DNA of 64,000 bases, taken from NCBI RefSeq assembly GCF_000241325.1, contig NZ_BAEI01000077.1, forward strand, positions 1 through 64,000, given 5' to 3'. Of this stretch, positions 1-9,119 are shown one piece after another. The notes beneath the pieces are model-generated. The model saw only the letters and a program-made list of their open reading frames with translations. It did no database searches and was not told the origin of the DNA. The first letter of the stretch is position 1. Each line of letters starts with the position of its first letter. The translations under genes and the position numbers were made by a program. The DNA is from Gordonia polyisoprenivorans NBRC 16320 = JCM 10675 (GTDB lineage: Bacteria > Actinomycetota > Actinomycetes > Mycobacteriales > Mycobacteriaceae).

Positions 1-5
1 TATCG

Positions 6-40
6 TGGCGGGATCACCCGGAAGGATGGCGATCCCGCCA
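6..40. terminator. Inverted repeat, probable terminator of an off-window gene
   Basis: TGGCGGGATC at 6-15 pairs perfectly with GATCCCGCCA at 31-40 across a 15-base loop. There is no T-tract, which is common in actinobacteria. It lies just before the first gene, so it probably ends a gene left of the window. Confidence 0.45.
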
Positions 41-59
41 CTGTCGGCGTGACCTGATC

Positions 60-923
60 ATGACCGAGCATGAAGACATGACCCCGACCTCCGCGACTGA
101 TGATCCGATGACCGATTTCACTGCTCGCCACCTCGATCTCGCCGGCGACGAACTGACGGTGTGGACCTCGGGCAGAGGCCCCGCGGTGGTGTTGTTGCCG
201 GAGATGCCGGGCATCAGCCCCGACGTGCTGCGGTTCGGTCGGTGGATACGCGATGCGGGACTGACCGTCTACCTGCCGTCGCTGTTCGGGGTGGATGGAG
301 CCTACCCGCAGGCCGAGGCCGGCACGTCGATCATGAAGCGGGCGTGCGTGAGCCGGGAGTTCAATGCCTTCGCCGGTGGCGGTACGAGTCCGATCGCGAC
401 GACGCTGCGCGCGCTGGCGCGGGTGGCGCATGCCGAATGCGGTGGGCCGGGTGTGGGCGCTGTCGGGTTGTGTTTCACCGGCAACTTCGCCCTCACGATG
501 ATGCTCGACGACTCGGTCGTCGCTGCCGTCGTCAATCACCCGTCACTGCCGCTCGACGACCCGGGCGGTCTCGAACTGTCCGAGGCCGACGGCCGTGCCC
601 TCCGTCGCCGGCTCGACGCCGACGACCTGCGGGTGATCGGGTATCGGTTCGACACCGATCGGTGGTGTACCGCAGCACGATTCGCCGCCTATGCCGAGCT
701 GCTCGGCGACCGGTTCGATGGGCGCGTGCTGCCGGGGTCGTCGGCGAATCCGAGTCCGCCGCCGTTCTTCGCCGACGTCGTCGGCACGCCGCACAGCGTG
801 GTGACCGCCCATCTCGTCGACGAGGCCGGTCATCCGACCATCCGGGCGCGAGACGAGATCGTGGACTACCTGACCGTGGCCCTGCTCGGAGGCTCCGAAA
901 CCGTTGCGGAGGAACATGGCTGA
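60..923 (+). CDS. Dienelactone hydrolase family protein
   Basis: The 287-residue product fits a cytoplasmic alpha/beta hydrolase of the dienelactone hydrolase family, which opens lactone or ester bonds with a cysteine or serine nucleophile. The nucleophile elbow GLCFTG is visible at about residues 135-140, with Cys as the presumed nucleophile. EMPG near residue 50 and a late Asp/His pair (DEAGHP) fit the fold. Later in-frame ATGs at 78 and 108 are possible starts because no clear ribosome site precedes 60. The last bases overlap the next gene, a GlxA-type regulator, so the two are probably cotranscribed. The natural substrate cannot be told from sequence. Confidence 0.8.
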   Translation: MTEHEDMTPTSATDDPMTDFTARHLDLAGDELTVWTSGRGPAVVLLPEMPGISPDVLRFGRWIRDAGLTVYLPSLFGVDGAYPQAEAGTSIMKRACVSREFNAFAGGGTSPIATTLRALARVAHAECGGPGVGAVGLCFTGNFALTMMLDDSVVAAVVNHPSLPLDDPGGLELSEADGRALRRRLDADDLRVIGYRFDTDRWCTAARFAAYAELLGDRFDGRVLPGSSANPSPPPFFADVVGTPHSVVTAHLVDEAGHPTIRARDEIVDYLTVALLGGSETVAEEHG

Positions 924-1893
924 CCTGACGCGTGTCGGCATCCTCGCATACCCGGGGTGCTTCGCCTCGGAGATCTTCGGTATCACCGACGTGCTCACCA
1001 TGGGTGGCCACGTCGCCCGGGCGCACCACCAGGAGCCGTCGCTGGTGACCTCGATCGTCTCGCCGCGCAGTCGCGTCGTCGCCTCCGGTGACATCCCGCT
1101 GCAGGTGTCCGCGGCCGGCGACGACACCGACGTATTGGTGATCCCTGGTTTCGAATTCGTTCCCGGGGAAAATGTTTCGGACAGACTCGCAGATCTGGCG
1201 CCGGAGATCGAGGTGATCGGCCGGCACGTTTGCGATGGCCGGCCCGTCGTCTCGGTGTGCGTCGGCGCCTTTCTGCTCGGGGCGTCCGGGGTACTCGACG
1301 GCCGCACGGTCACCACCGCGTGGTTGTTCGCCGATGCTCTGCGACAAGCCTTTCCGTGCGCGGTGGTCGACGACGAGAAGCTCGTCGTCACCGACGAGGG
1401 GGTCACCACGACCGCCGCATTCAGCGCCATGTACGACTTCGTCATCGACCTCATCGAGAGCCGCCACGGCGACGACGTCGCGCGTCGCACCGCGCGGATC
1501 GCGCTGCTCGACGACGCCCGTAGCAGCCAGACGCCCTACGTCGACACCGCGCTGCTGCCGCCCGCCGGGTCGTCGTTCGCTGCGCGGGTACAACGCCACC
1601 TCGAGCGTCACCTCACCGAGCCGTACAGCCTCAAAGACCTTGCGGCGCAGATGTCGGTGAGTACCAGAACTCTGCTCCGGACCTACAAACGCGAAACCGG
1701 GGAGTCGCCGCTGACCTATCTACAGCGGGCCCGCATCCGGCGTGCGCAGCACCTTCTGGCGTCCACCGACCGCACCCTCGGCGACGTCCACCGTGCCGTC
1801 GGCTACCAGGATGGCGGCGCGTTCTCGGACCTGTTCACAAGGCACACCGGTATGCGGCCGAGGGAGTATCGGGGTCAGTTCGGACGTGCGTAG
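916..1893 (+). CDS. GlxA-type AraC family regulator with DJ-1/PfpI domain
   Basis: The product has about 325 residues. The N-terminal half is a DJ-1/PfpI-like sensor domain, with a cysteine in VSVCVGAFLL at the usual elbow position. The C-terminal third is an AraC-type double helix-turn-helix (SLKDLAAQMSVSTRTLLR, then the GYQDGGAFSDLFTRHTG signature). The frame is open from a TTG at 904, but ATG 916 follows GGAGG at 907-911 at normal spacing, so 916 is chosen. It overlaps the end of the dienelactone hydrolase gene and may regulate that operon. Inducer unknown. Confidence 0.85.
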   Translation: MADLTRVGILAYPGCFASEIFGITDVLTMGGHVARAHHQEPSLVTSIVSPRSRVVASGDIPLQVSAAGDDTDVLVIPGFEFVPGENVSDRLADLAPEIEVIGRHVCDGRPVVSVCVGAFLLGASGVLDGRTVTTAWLFADALRQAFPCAVVDDEKLVVTDEGVTTTAAFSAMYDFVIDLIESRHGDDVARRTARIALLDDARSSQTPYVDTALLPPAGSSFAARVQRHLERHLTEPYSLKDLAAQMSVSTRTLLRTYKRETGESPLTYLQRARIRRAQHLLASTDRTLGDVHRAVGYQDGGAFSDLFTRHTGMRPREYRGQFGRA

Positions 1894-1941
1894 GGATCCA
1901 GCACCTCGTACACGGTGGCCGGTGCCGCCGATCTTTGAGAG

Positions 1942-2913
1942 TCAGCCCTGCAACGCACTCCGCAGTGCATCGATCGCGAGTGTGCGGGCCACGTTGGCGG
2001 CCTTGGTATCTCGTAGGCTGTCGAGGAGCAGGAAGTCGTGGACCATGCCGGCGACCCGCACGCTGGTGACGTCCACTCCCGCCTCACGGAGTTTGTTCGC
2101 GTACTGTTCGCCTTCGTCACGCAGCACGTCGGCTTCGTCGGTGATGACCAGTGTTGTCGGGAGTCCTTGCAGTTCTTCGACACTCGCTTGCAGCGGTGAC
2201 GCGTGGGGCTCTGCCCGTTGTGCCGGATCGGTGGTGTAGGCATCCCAGAACCACTTCATTCCGTCGCGCGTGAGGTAGTAGCCCTCGGCGAATTGGAGGT
2301 AGGACGGGGTGTTGAAGTCGGCGTTGGCCACGGGGTAGAGCAGCACCTGTGCCTTGAGATCGATGCCAGCGCGCTCCTTGTTCATCAGTGCGAACACCGC
2401 CGACATACAACCGCCGACGGACTCGCCGGTCACCGCGATGCGGCTGGTGTCGAGTCCATGCTCCGAACCGTGTTCGAGTACCCATTGGCCAACGGCGTAG
2501 TTCTGCTCGATCTGCGTGGGGTACTTGTGTTCGGGTGCGCGGTCATAGACCGGGAAGACCCCGGCCGCGCCGGCGCCGACGGCCAGTTCCCGGAACAGTC
2601 GGTCATGGGTTCTGTCGTCCCCGAAAACCCAACCGGCGCCGTGAATGTAGAACACGACCGGCAGCTGGCCACTCGCGCCCTTCGGCCGGATGATCCGGGT
2701 TCTGACGGTGCCCCATTCGCCGGCGTTGACATCCACCCACTCCTCGTCGACCTCGGGTCGGGGGACGCTCTCGTCGCTCTGCAGGTCGAGCAGGATCTGA
2801 CGTCCCTGATCGGGTGGTACCTCGTAGATGCGCGGGTGGGGATCGGTGGCGGCGCACAGCTCTTGCGCCGCGGGTTCGAGATAGGGGGGCAGGGGAGCGG
2901 GAATCTCGGGCAT
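1942..2913 (-). CDS. Alpha/beta hydrolase, hormone-sensitive lipase (LipH-like) type
   Basis: The 323-residue hydrolase resembles mycobacterial Lip esterases that cleave short acyl esters. The oxyanion-hole segment is HGAGW (family usually HGGG) near residue 90, the serine elbow is GESVGG near 163, and the Asp and His of the triad fit DEADVL and VHDFLLL near 258 and 288. There is no signal peptide, so a cytoplasmic enzyme is likely. It is convergent with the GlxA-type regulator and is not in an operon with it. Substrate unknown. Confidence 0.85.
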   Translation of the reverse strand: MPEIPAPLPPYLEPAAQELCAATDPHPRIYEVPPDQGRQILLDLQSDESVPRPEVDEEWVDVNAGEWGTVRTRIIRPKGASGQLPVVFYIHGAGWVFGDDRTHDRLFRELAVGAGAAGVFPVYDRAPEHKYPTQIEQNYAVGQWVLEHGSEHGLDTSRIAVTGESVGGCMSAVFALMNKERAGIDLKAQVLLYPVANADFNTPSYLQFAEGYYLTRDGMKWFWDAYTTDPAQRAEPHASPLQASVEELQGLPTTLVITDEADVLRDEGEQYANKLREAGVDVTSVRVAGMVHDFLLLDSLRDTKAANVARTLAIDALRSALQG

Positions 2914-3255
2914 GGGGTGAGCCTCTTTCCTCTGGAAGCGTGCGTCGATTGCAGTCGCATCTGGCAGTTGAGGTTTTCGACGCGGGTGGTTGTGTCAGAA
3001 CCGCGGCACGAGAATCGATGGTGGAGAATGCATTTCCCGCGCTGAGTTGCCGCCCGGAAGGCCGGGTCGGATCTCGGGAGGTTCGTTTCCTGTTGTGGAC
3101 GCCTCCCGGCTCACGGTAGAACCCGAAGTAAGCGGTGTCAACACCTTCGTCGGTTTCGCTTCATCACGGCCTCCGTAGGGCGATCCCGACACGTCCGCCA
3201 CCGACGTCGGTGCCTACGATGGGGCGATGCATGCAGCCGAATCGGGGGCGCGGTA
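2914..3255. other. Intergenic region with no supported gene
   Basis: This 342-base gap separates divergent genes and probably holds both promoters. A small GC-rich inverted repeat lies near 3051-3063. No frame shows convincing coding character and no clear operator was recognised. Confidence 0.5.
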
Positions 3256-4641
3256 GTGCTCGCACAACTCAGTGAGGCCCAGACCGTCGGACTGTCGCTG
3301 GCCATCCTCGGCGCGGTACTCGTCGTCGGGTGGACCGTGCGCATGAAGGTCGGATTCCTGCACACCTTGTTCATCCCGGCGAGCGTGGTGTCGGGATTCC
3401 TGGTGTTGATCCTCGGACCCCAGGTGCTCGGCCGGCTCACCGACAGCCACGGGTTGTTCCCCTCGGACGTCATCGAGGTCTGGCGGGTGATCCCCGGACT
3501 GATGATCAACGTGGTCTTCGCGGCCATCATGCTCGGCAAGACGCTGCCCAGCCCGCGGGCCCTGTGGGACGCCGCGGCACCGCACGCATTGTTCGGTGCG
3601 TTCCTGTCGTTCGGACAGTTCGCTCTCGGGGGTCTCGCGGTGCTCCTGGTCCTCACTCCCTTCTTCGGACTACCCGCCGAAGCCGGTTCCCTGTTGGAGA
3701 TGTCGTTTGCCGGCGGTCACGGCACCATCGCGGGCATGGGTCAGGTCTTCAGCGACGAAGGCGCTCCCGAACTCGTCGACATCGGGCTCGGCCTGGCGAC
3801 GATCAGCATGGTGACCGGTGTGGTCGTCGGATCGATGCTGGTGCGCTGGGCGGTCCGCCATCCCCGAATCCCGCTGCGCCGCAACGAGCCCCTCCGGTCC
3901 GATGAGAACTACGACGTCGACGACATCCACGTGGTCCCGGCAGATGCCAAGCCCGCCAACGAGACCGGTCTGCACCCCACCACCCTCGCCTTCGCCCTGA
4001 TCGGCGTGACGATTCTGGTGTCGGTCGGCATCCTGTGGGGAGCGCGGGCCATCGTCTCCGCACTCGGTTCCGACATCCTGGACAAGATGCCGTTGTTCCC
4101 GGTGGCAGTCATCGGCGGGTTCATCGTGCAATGGGTGGTGACGAGAACCGGGCAGGCCCACCGGGTCGACAAGCGTGCGATCGAGGGGATCTCGTCGATC
4201 GCCCTCGACGTCTTGTTGGTGTGTGCGATCGGCACGATGTCGCTGGCGACCATCGGCTCCAACGTCCCGGCGATCGTCGTGTTCACCGTCGTCGGTGTCG
4301 GGTGGAGTGTGGTCTGTCTGATCTGGCTGGGGCGCCGATTCCACGGTGCGGATTGGTTCGAGCACGCCATCGCCGACTTCGGGCAATCGCAGGGCAATGT
4401 CGCGACCGGCTTCGTCCTCGCCGACATGGTCGATCCCCGACGCGAGACCTCGACCGCGAATGCCTATGGCTACAAACAGCTACCGTACGAGCCGTTCCTC
4501 GGTGGCGGCTTGATCACCGCGCTGTCGGTGCCGCTGATCGTGGCGATCGGGTTGCCGTGGTTCACCGCGGTCAGCGTCGTCGCCGTCGCAGTGATCGGGG
4601 TGTGGGGGATGCGCAGGCGTAAGTCCGGGGTCGGTGGCTGA
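3256..4641 (+). CDS. Sodium/glutamate symporter family protein (GltS-like)
   Basis: The 461-residue polytopic membrane protein has about 10-12 hydrophobic helices in two repeated halves, as in the GltS family of sodium-coupled glutamate carriers. Family-like features include the glycine-rich FAGGHGTIAGMG loop near residue 155, the matching C-terminal DFGQSQGNVATGF near residue 375, and an internal hydrophilic linker at about 215-240. The GTG start is preceded directly by an in-frame TAG, so it is the first possible start. It stands alone. Glutamate is assumed from the family; another carboxylate is possible. Confidence 0.8.
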   Translation: MLAQLSEAQTVGLSLAILGAVLVVGWTVRMKVGFLHTLFIPASVVSGFLVLILGPQVLGRLTDSHGLFPSDVIEVWRVIPGLMINVVFAAIMLGKTLPSPRALWDAAAPHALFGAFLSFGQFALGGLAVLLVLTPFFGLPAEAGSLLEMSFAGGHGTIAGMGQVFSDEGAPELVDIGLGLATISMVTGVVVGSMLVRWAVRHPRIPLRRNEPLRSDENYDVDDIHVVPADAKPANETGLHPTTLAFALIGVTILVSVGILWGARAIVSALGSDILDKMPLFPVAVIGGFIVQWVVTRTGQAHRVDKRAIEGISSIALDVLLVCAIGTMSLATIGSNVPAIVVFTVVGVGWSVVCLIWLGRRFHGADWFEHAIADFGQSQGNVATGFVLADMVDPRRETSTANAYGYKQLPYEPFLGGGLITALSVPLIVAIGLPWFTAVSVVAVAVIGVWGMRRRKSGVGG

Positions 4642-4822
4642 ATCGCACTTGGTGCCGCGCGCGCTGAAAGTCCGGACTGGTGAGCTGGGAAAACACCCAG
4701 TTTCCGGACTGGGTCTCGGCAGAAAGCCCGGACTCACTCGCAAAATCGCTTTGACCTGCGGGTACAGGTCGACCCCTCAGTAAGTCGCTGGCGGTTGATG
4801 TGCTTGCACGGGATTCAGACCT

Positions 4823-5235
4823 CTACCAGTCATGAACCACGACTTCCAGCCGGCGGCTGTAACCCTTGACCAGGGCGATCGCGGGATGGACTCGGAGCTC
4901 GACGAGTGTATCGAGCGAGATGATGGCGAACCCTGTCGCCAAGGCTGCGAATGCGACTACGCGCTGCACTTTGGCCAGTTGGTCGCGGTACATTGCGACT
5001 TCCCGAACCCTTGCCGGTTCGGCCAGGGCCGCAATCTGTAGATCCAGCCTTGTAGCGCGGCGAAGAGCACGAAGCAAAGCGACCCGATGACCCCGGCGAC
5101 GATCGGGTTGACAGCGGTCGCGACAAGAAGTGGAACCGACGCAAGGCCGCTGGCATATGCGACATCAGCCGACGCCCTTACTCGGCGATACCGATCGAGG
5201 ATAGTGTCGGAAACGGTGATTGACATGGAGCTCAT
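4823..5235 (-). pseudogene. Frameshifted small membrane protein of unknown family
   Basis: Two minus-strand frames together give one sensible protein. From ATG 5235 (or 5226) the first frame encodes a basic helix and hydrophobic helices (SVPLLVATAVNPIVAGVIG, then a second segment) up to about 5040. The sequence continues in another frame from about 5045 to 4823, with a charged helix and a further hydrophobic segment (VVAFAALATGFAIISLD). Reading frame 1 past the junction gives proline/arginine-rich nonsense. The rebuilt product is about 137 residues with two to three membrane helices. It lies divergently beside the large nuclease-like gene. It could be a real pseudogene, a sequencing error or a programmed shift. 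Function unknown. Confidence 0.45.
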
Positions 5236-5464
5236 GGGTCTGGTCCAAGGCCTGGTGACGGATACCATGCAGTTAGGTTGCCAGGCACCACCGACCAGAT
5301 TGGCGTCGCCAGGAACCCTCACGACTGAGTACCAAGGCGCTGAGGTACGCCACTCGAACACCCAGACCTTGCAGTTGCCGATCGATACCTCGAGGCGTAG
5401 TGCCTGGTCTGTCCGCATCTATGCTTGCATCGATCTATCATCACCGGTGTGGATGGGGTAGTTC

Positions 5465-8400
5465 TTGACTGACGAAAACGGTGCAGATGCCGGAGCCTCC
5501 GAGGGACCAGGGCCAAACGTCCTCAACGAAGTTCTCGCGCGTCGTCCAGCACCCGAGGAAGCGCCGACACCGACACCGGGTAGTCCGATCCTGCCATTGG
5601 CCCTAATGGATCCGCTGCTCTTCGAACGGTTGGTGGCCGATGTTGCGCAATCGGTATATCGATTGGACGAGGTCCACGCTTACGGGCGGTCAGGTCAGTG
5701 GCAAGGCGGACTAGACATTGTCGGGTTAAAAGGTGAACGGCAAATCGTCTATCAGGTCCGACGCGTCGACTCTCTGACGGCTGATGGGCTCGAAAAGGCA
5801 GTTCGTGAATATGGGAGTCCTACAAGAATTAAGGATGGAGAACGAGTTTCGGTCGCGCGTCCGTTTCCGGATGCCGACGAATTTGTTTTCGTTACGTCCT
5901 GGCCCAATGAGGACACTGCGGTAACTGACAAGCTCGAAGTGCTGAAGGCCGAGTTTGCCGGCGACTTTCGTGTACGCCTTATTGACTCACACGTCCTTTC
6001 GCGTGAGCTGCGCTTCTTTGGCGCGATCGTTGCCGGATATTTTGGTCCGTACTGGGCGGAGACCTTCTGCCACTACACTCCGCCAGCCCGCGCAGGTATC
6101 GGTAACGCCGCTGGGCTGCTCGATGACCCTCTCACGGCGATCGGTGAACGCGAGGAATTTGAACGCGCATCCTCACTCCTGACTTCAGATCCGGAAAATG
6201 ACGCTCCTGCGGCAGCTGAGATTTACAGTCGCATTGCGAGGAAGCTGCGCGAAAATGCATTGCCCCTTGCGGATGCAGTGAAGCTCGAAGCTATACGAGC
6301 TTACGGGGCTGCTCATGACTACAGCCGAGCGTTGAATCTGTCGATTGAGGTGGCGCTGGAAGATATTGAATCTTGTTCAGCGGTGCGGGAATCGCTGAAG
6401 CTGGCTGACGAAATAGCAAGAAGCGTCGATGAACAGCACCTGGAATCTGCCAAAACCGCGGTATCCCTGTTGCGCAACTGCGCCGATTGGTTTGAACGCG
6501 GCTACGAAGTTGTCGACGTTGTCGAGAAACTCTCCTTGCTTGTCGCGAACAATGCGCCGCATAGCGCGCGCATTGGACTGCTAATCGCTGAACAGGTCCT
6601 CACTGACGAAGACGACCGGGACGACCACGGAGTCTTGCTGTCAGCGTTGCAGACGTTGCCAGCTCAGTTGGTCGGCGTCGACCGGCTCCGCCTGCGCTGT
6701 GCAATCGCCGACTTCGAGATCATGCTAGGAGCTCGGCCGCGCGACGCGTATGAAACCGTGCGTGACGAGTCGTTCACCGACGACGGTCTCCGCGCGCTAG
6801 TTGAACGGCGTTTCGGACGGGCGTGTGTTTACGTCGGTGACGACACCGCAGCGGTGAATGCGTACAGACGAGCGGTGATGCATGCTTGGCATGCCGGGCT
6901 CGGCGGTGACGTCCGCAAAGCGTTGCGGTGTGTCGCCTCCATCACTCAAGTAAACCCGCTGTTCGGTCCGAATACGGTCGCCAGTCTGGCGATGGCTGGC
7001 GCTCGGGCGACGACGAACCGCGACCAGCTCATCAGCGGAGCAGGCCAGGCGAACATCAACGCGCTAGATAACATCGTGAGCGCAGACGTACCCGATGCTG
7101 TTCGCTGGGCCCACCATTGGCTGCGACTTGAACGCATCAGTGGAGCCGAACGTGATGAAAGCTACGCACGTCGAAACTACGCACGGGCGCTTGAGTCGGC
7201 GGACCGTGCGACATCCGCTGTCCGCCAGTACATTAACCTAGGCAGTCGGAAGTTGGCCGGACACGCTGCCGGGGCTCTCAAAGAGTTCTTGGACGTCACT
7301 CAACATTTCGCTTCGCCATCCGAGTCGCGGAGGGCGGCCGCAGCGAGCGCAGTTGCTGCGACAGTCGATCTACTTCCGGACGCGGACGTTGACCGCGTTG
7401 CCGACTCCCTCGCCAGTCTATTTTTGACAGCCACCGACCCAGCACGAATTGACACTGATGACGCTATCGCGTCGCTTGATGCGATCGGCGCGCTGAGCGA
7501 GCGTCTGCCAGAGGACGTTGCGTCACAAATTCATGGTGCGGCAGCCGAACTTGTACCACGGGAAAACAATCAATACCGCTACATCGACAGCGAGTTGCTC
7601 AACTACTTCATGGTGGTCGCCCAGTACCATCCCTCACTGAGGGAGCAGGCCATAGGCCAGCTTCTAGCACTGCTAGCCCAGGACGTAGGTAATACTGAGC
7701 AGCGAATTGCTGCGCGCCTAGGTGACATTCCTGAAGTCCGCAAACGCATAGCAAGTGTGGCGGTTGAAGAGAACAGCGCTGCCGCGGGCCGTATCCTTGC
7801 GCATTGGCAGGTAGGGACTCCACCCGCAGCGGCCTACGCTCGGGAACGGATCGAGAAGCTGATGGAGGAGCCCCTAAACACTCCCAAGAGCTCGTTCGTC
7901 GTGGGGCGATCGTGCACCGAGGCCAGCGTCGCCCTCGACGCCACTCTATCCGCAGGTAGCGATCCGGACGCGGTCTCTCTCTTGGGACCGTGGCTGGAGC
8001 ACCTGGTTGACCGGATCCGAAATCAATTCATGTCAGCGGACGAGCGCGTTGATGCTGCCGCCGCGATACAGGCACTGATAGGCAGACTTGGAGCTACCGA
8101 AAAGGGACTTGCCTTCAGCACGTGCATCGAACAGTTTGATTCCCCAAAGCTGGCCCGTGTTGATATCATTGAGCGCGCCAATTACCAGGATCCCCTCGCT
8201 CGCTTCAAGTTCGGTGATGGTGGGACTGTCTTCGAAGCCACGATGCTGGAGACAGCGGCGATGACGCGCGTCAATGCCGAGGAGACACGAGTGGTCGTAG
8301 ATCGTCTCCGATCCCAAATACGGCTCGCTGCAACCGATTGGAGGGTTGCCGAGCTCACAGCTAGCGCCGCCATACAGGCTGACGCCCACGTCCTCGCGAA

Positions 8401-8695
8401 TGACCTTGCGTTGAGTCCCGAACCACGGCTGCGAATGGCCGCAGCAGCGTTGTGGGCGCAAGCGCCCTCGCAAGACCCGCAGATCGGCGAGTTTCTCAGT
8501 ACAGACCCGTCAACGTCTGTACGACGTCAACTGGGTGCCGCAATCGCGGCACAGCCGCCGGAACCCGCATTTGAGCCGATCATCGCCAAGCTCAGAACGG
8601 ATCGGTATGCCTCGGTGCGCCTAGCTCTCGCCCGTGTAAGCGCTGAAGGCGCATCGCCAATCAATACCGAGCGTGTCGACGTCGTTGAGACGTAA
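5465..8695 (+). CDS. Large protein with Mrr-like nuclease N-terminus and helical repeats
   Basis: The product has 1076 residues. Residues 1-45 are acidic and proline-rich. Residues about 48-190 resemble a PD-(D/E)XK/Mrr-type restriction-endonuclease fold: FERLVADV, then GLDIVG (Asp84) and YQVRRV (Gln97, Arg99). Arg sits where the family usually has the catalytic Lys of QxK. The remaining ~880 residues are almost all amphipathic helices, as in TPR or HEAT-like repeats. No ATPase motif is seen. The start is TTG 5465 and the ribosome site is weak. Codon use is less GC-biased than in flanking core genes and it sits beside transposition genes, so it is probably acquired. A defence role is inference only. 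Confidence 0.6.
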   Translation: MTDENGADAGASEGPGPNVLNEVLARRPAPEEAPTPTPGSPILPLALMDPLLFERLVADVAQSVYRLDEVHAYGRSGQWQGGLDIVGLKGERQIVYQVRRVDSLTADGLEKAVREYGSPTRIKDGERVSVARPFPDADEFVFVTSWPNEDTAVTDKLEVLKAEFAGDFRVRLIDSHVLSRELRFFGAIVAGYFGPYWAETFCHYTPPARAGIGNAAGLLDDPLTAIGEREEFERASSLLTSDPENDAPAAAEIYSRIARKLRENALPLADAVKLEAIRAYGAAHDYSRALNLSIEVALEDIESCSAVRESLKLADEIARSVDEQHLESAKTAVSLLRNCADWFERGYEVVDVVEKLSLLVANNAPHSARIGLLIAEQVLTDEDDRDDHGVLLSALQTLPAQLVGVDRLRLRCAIADFEIMLGARPRDAYETVRDESFTDDGLRALVERRFGRACVYVGDDTAAVNAYRRAVMHAWHAGLGGDVRKALRCVASITQVNPLFGPNTVASLAMAGARATTNRDQLISGAGQANINALDNIVSADVPDAVRWAHHWLRLERISGAERDESYARRNYARALESADRATSAVRQYINLGSRKLAGHAAGALKEFLDVTQHFASPSESRRAAAASAVAATVDLLPDADVDRVADSLASLFLTATDPARIDTDDAIASLDAIGALSERLPEDVASQIHGAAAELVPRENNQYRYIDSELLNYFMVVAQYHPSLREQAIGQLLALLAQDVGNTEQRIAARLGDIPEVRKRIASVAVEENSAAAGRILAHWQVGTPPAAAYARERIEKLMEEPLNTPKSSFVVGRSCTEASVALDATLSAGSDPDAVSLLGPWLEHLVDRIRNQFMSADERVDAAAAIQALIGRLGATEKGLAFSTCIEQFDSPKLARVDIIERANYQDPLARFKFGDGGTVFEATMLETAAMTRVNAEETRVVVDRLRSQIRLAATDWRVAELTASAAIQADAHVLANDLALSPEPRLRMAAAALWAQAPSQDPQIGEFLSTDPSTSVRRQLGAAIAAQPPEPAFEPIIAKLRTDRYASVRLALARVSAEGASPINTERVDVVET

Positions 8696-8806
8696 TAGCG
8701 CGTGGCAATGTGACTGATGTAGTCTCTCTCAGCTCACGTTGAACCGCCAGCTGGCGTCTCGTCTCAGCTGTGATGCGGAGGTTCCCATCGGCGATGTCTT
8801 GTGGAT

Positions 8807-8991
8807 CTAGCTGTCAGCTGCGTCCTTGGGCGTAACCAGCTTCACGAAGAAATGCGCACTTTCGAGCTCCCACTTTGTCATGTACCACCCGGAGTAGAGG
8901 AGCTCACGGTGTCCCTGGCGCGGGTGAACCAGACGTAGTAGTGACTCTGCGCACGATAATGAGCCCAGCTGTAGCGGTTCATTCGATACAT
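8807..8991 (-). pseudogene. Frameshifted small gene, unknown product
   Basis: On the minus strand, ATG 8991 opens a frame reading MYRMNRYSWAHY...YYVWFTR and stopping soon after. A second frame continues as RQGHRELLYSGWYMTKWELE...VTPKDAADS and ends at a TAG at 8807-8809. Joined, they make a compact protein of about 60 residues rich in Tyr and Trp. The switch falls at a CGCGCCAG tract, consistent with a 2-base insertion. It is too short and broken for a family call. The rest of the 8696-9119 gap holds several CAGCTG palindromes and nothing else I can support. Confidence 0.3.
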
Positions 8992-9119
8992 CTCAGCCCG
9001 TCAGGAGGCTGACGGCGAGCGGCTGATGGTCGCGCCAGCGCTTGAAGCGGCGGTGACTGTGGCTATCGTGTTGATGTTCGTGGCAGCGAACAAATTAACG
9101 GTCGCGAGGAGCTTGTCGG

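Noticed and set aside
4685..4700. CTGGG...CCCAG as a terminator of the GltS-type gene
   Set aside because: The stem is only 5 bp with no T-tract. Direct repeats of CCGGACTGG around it are noted but too short to call.
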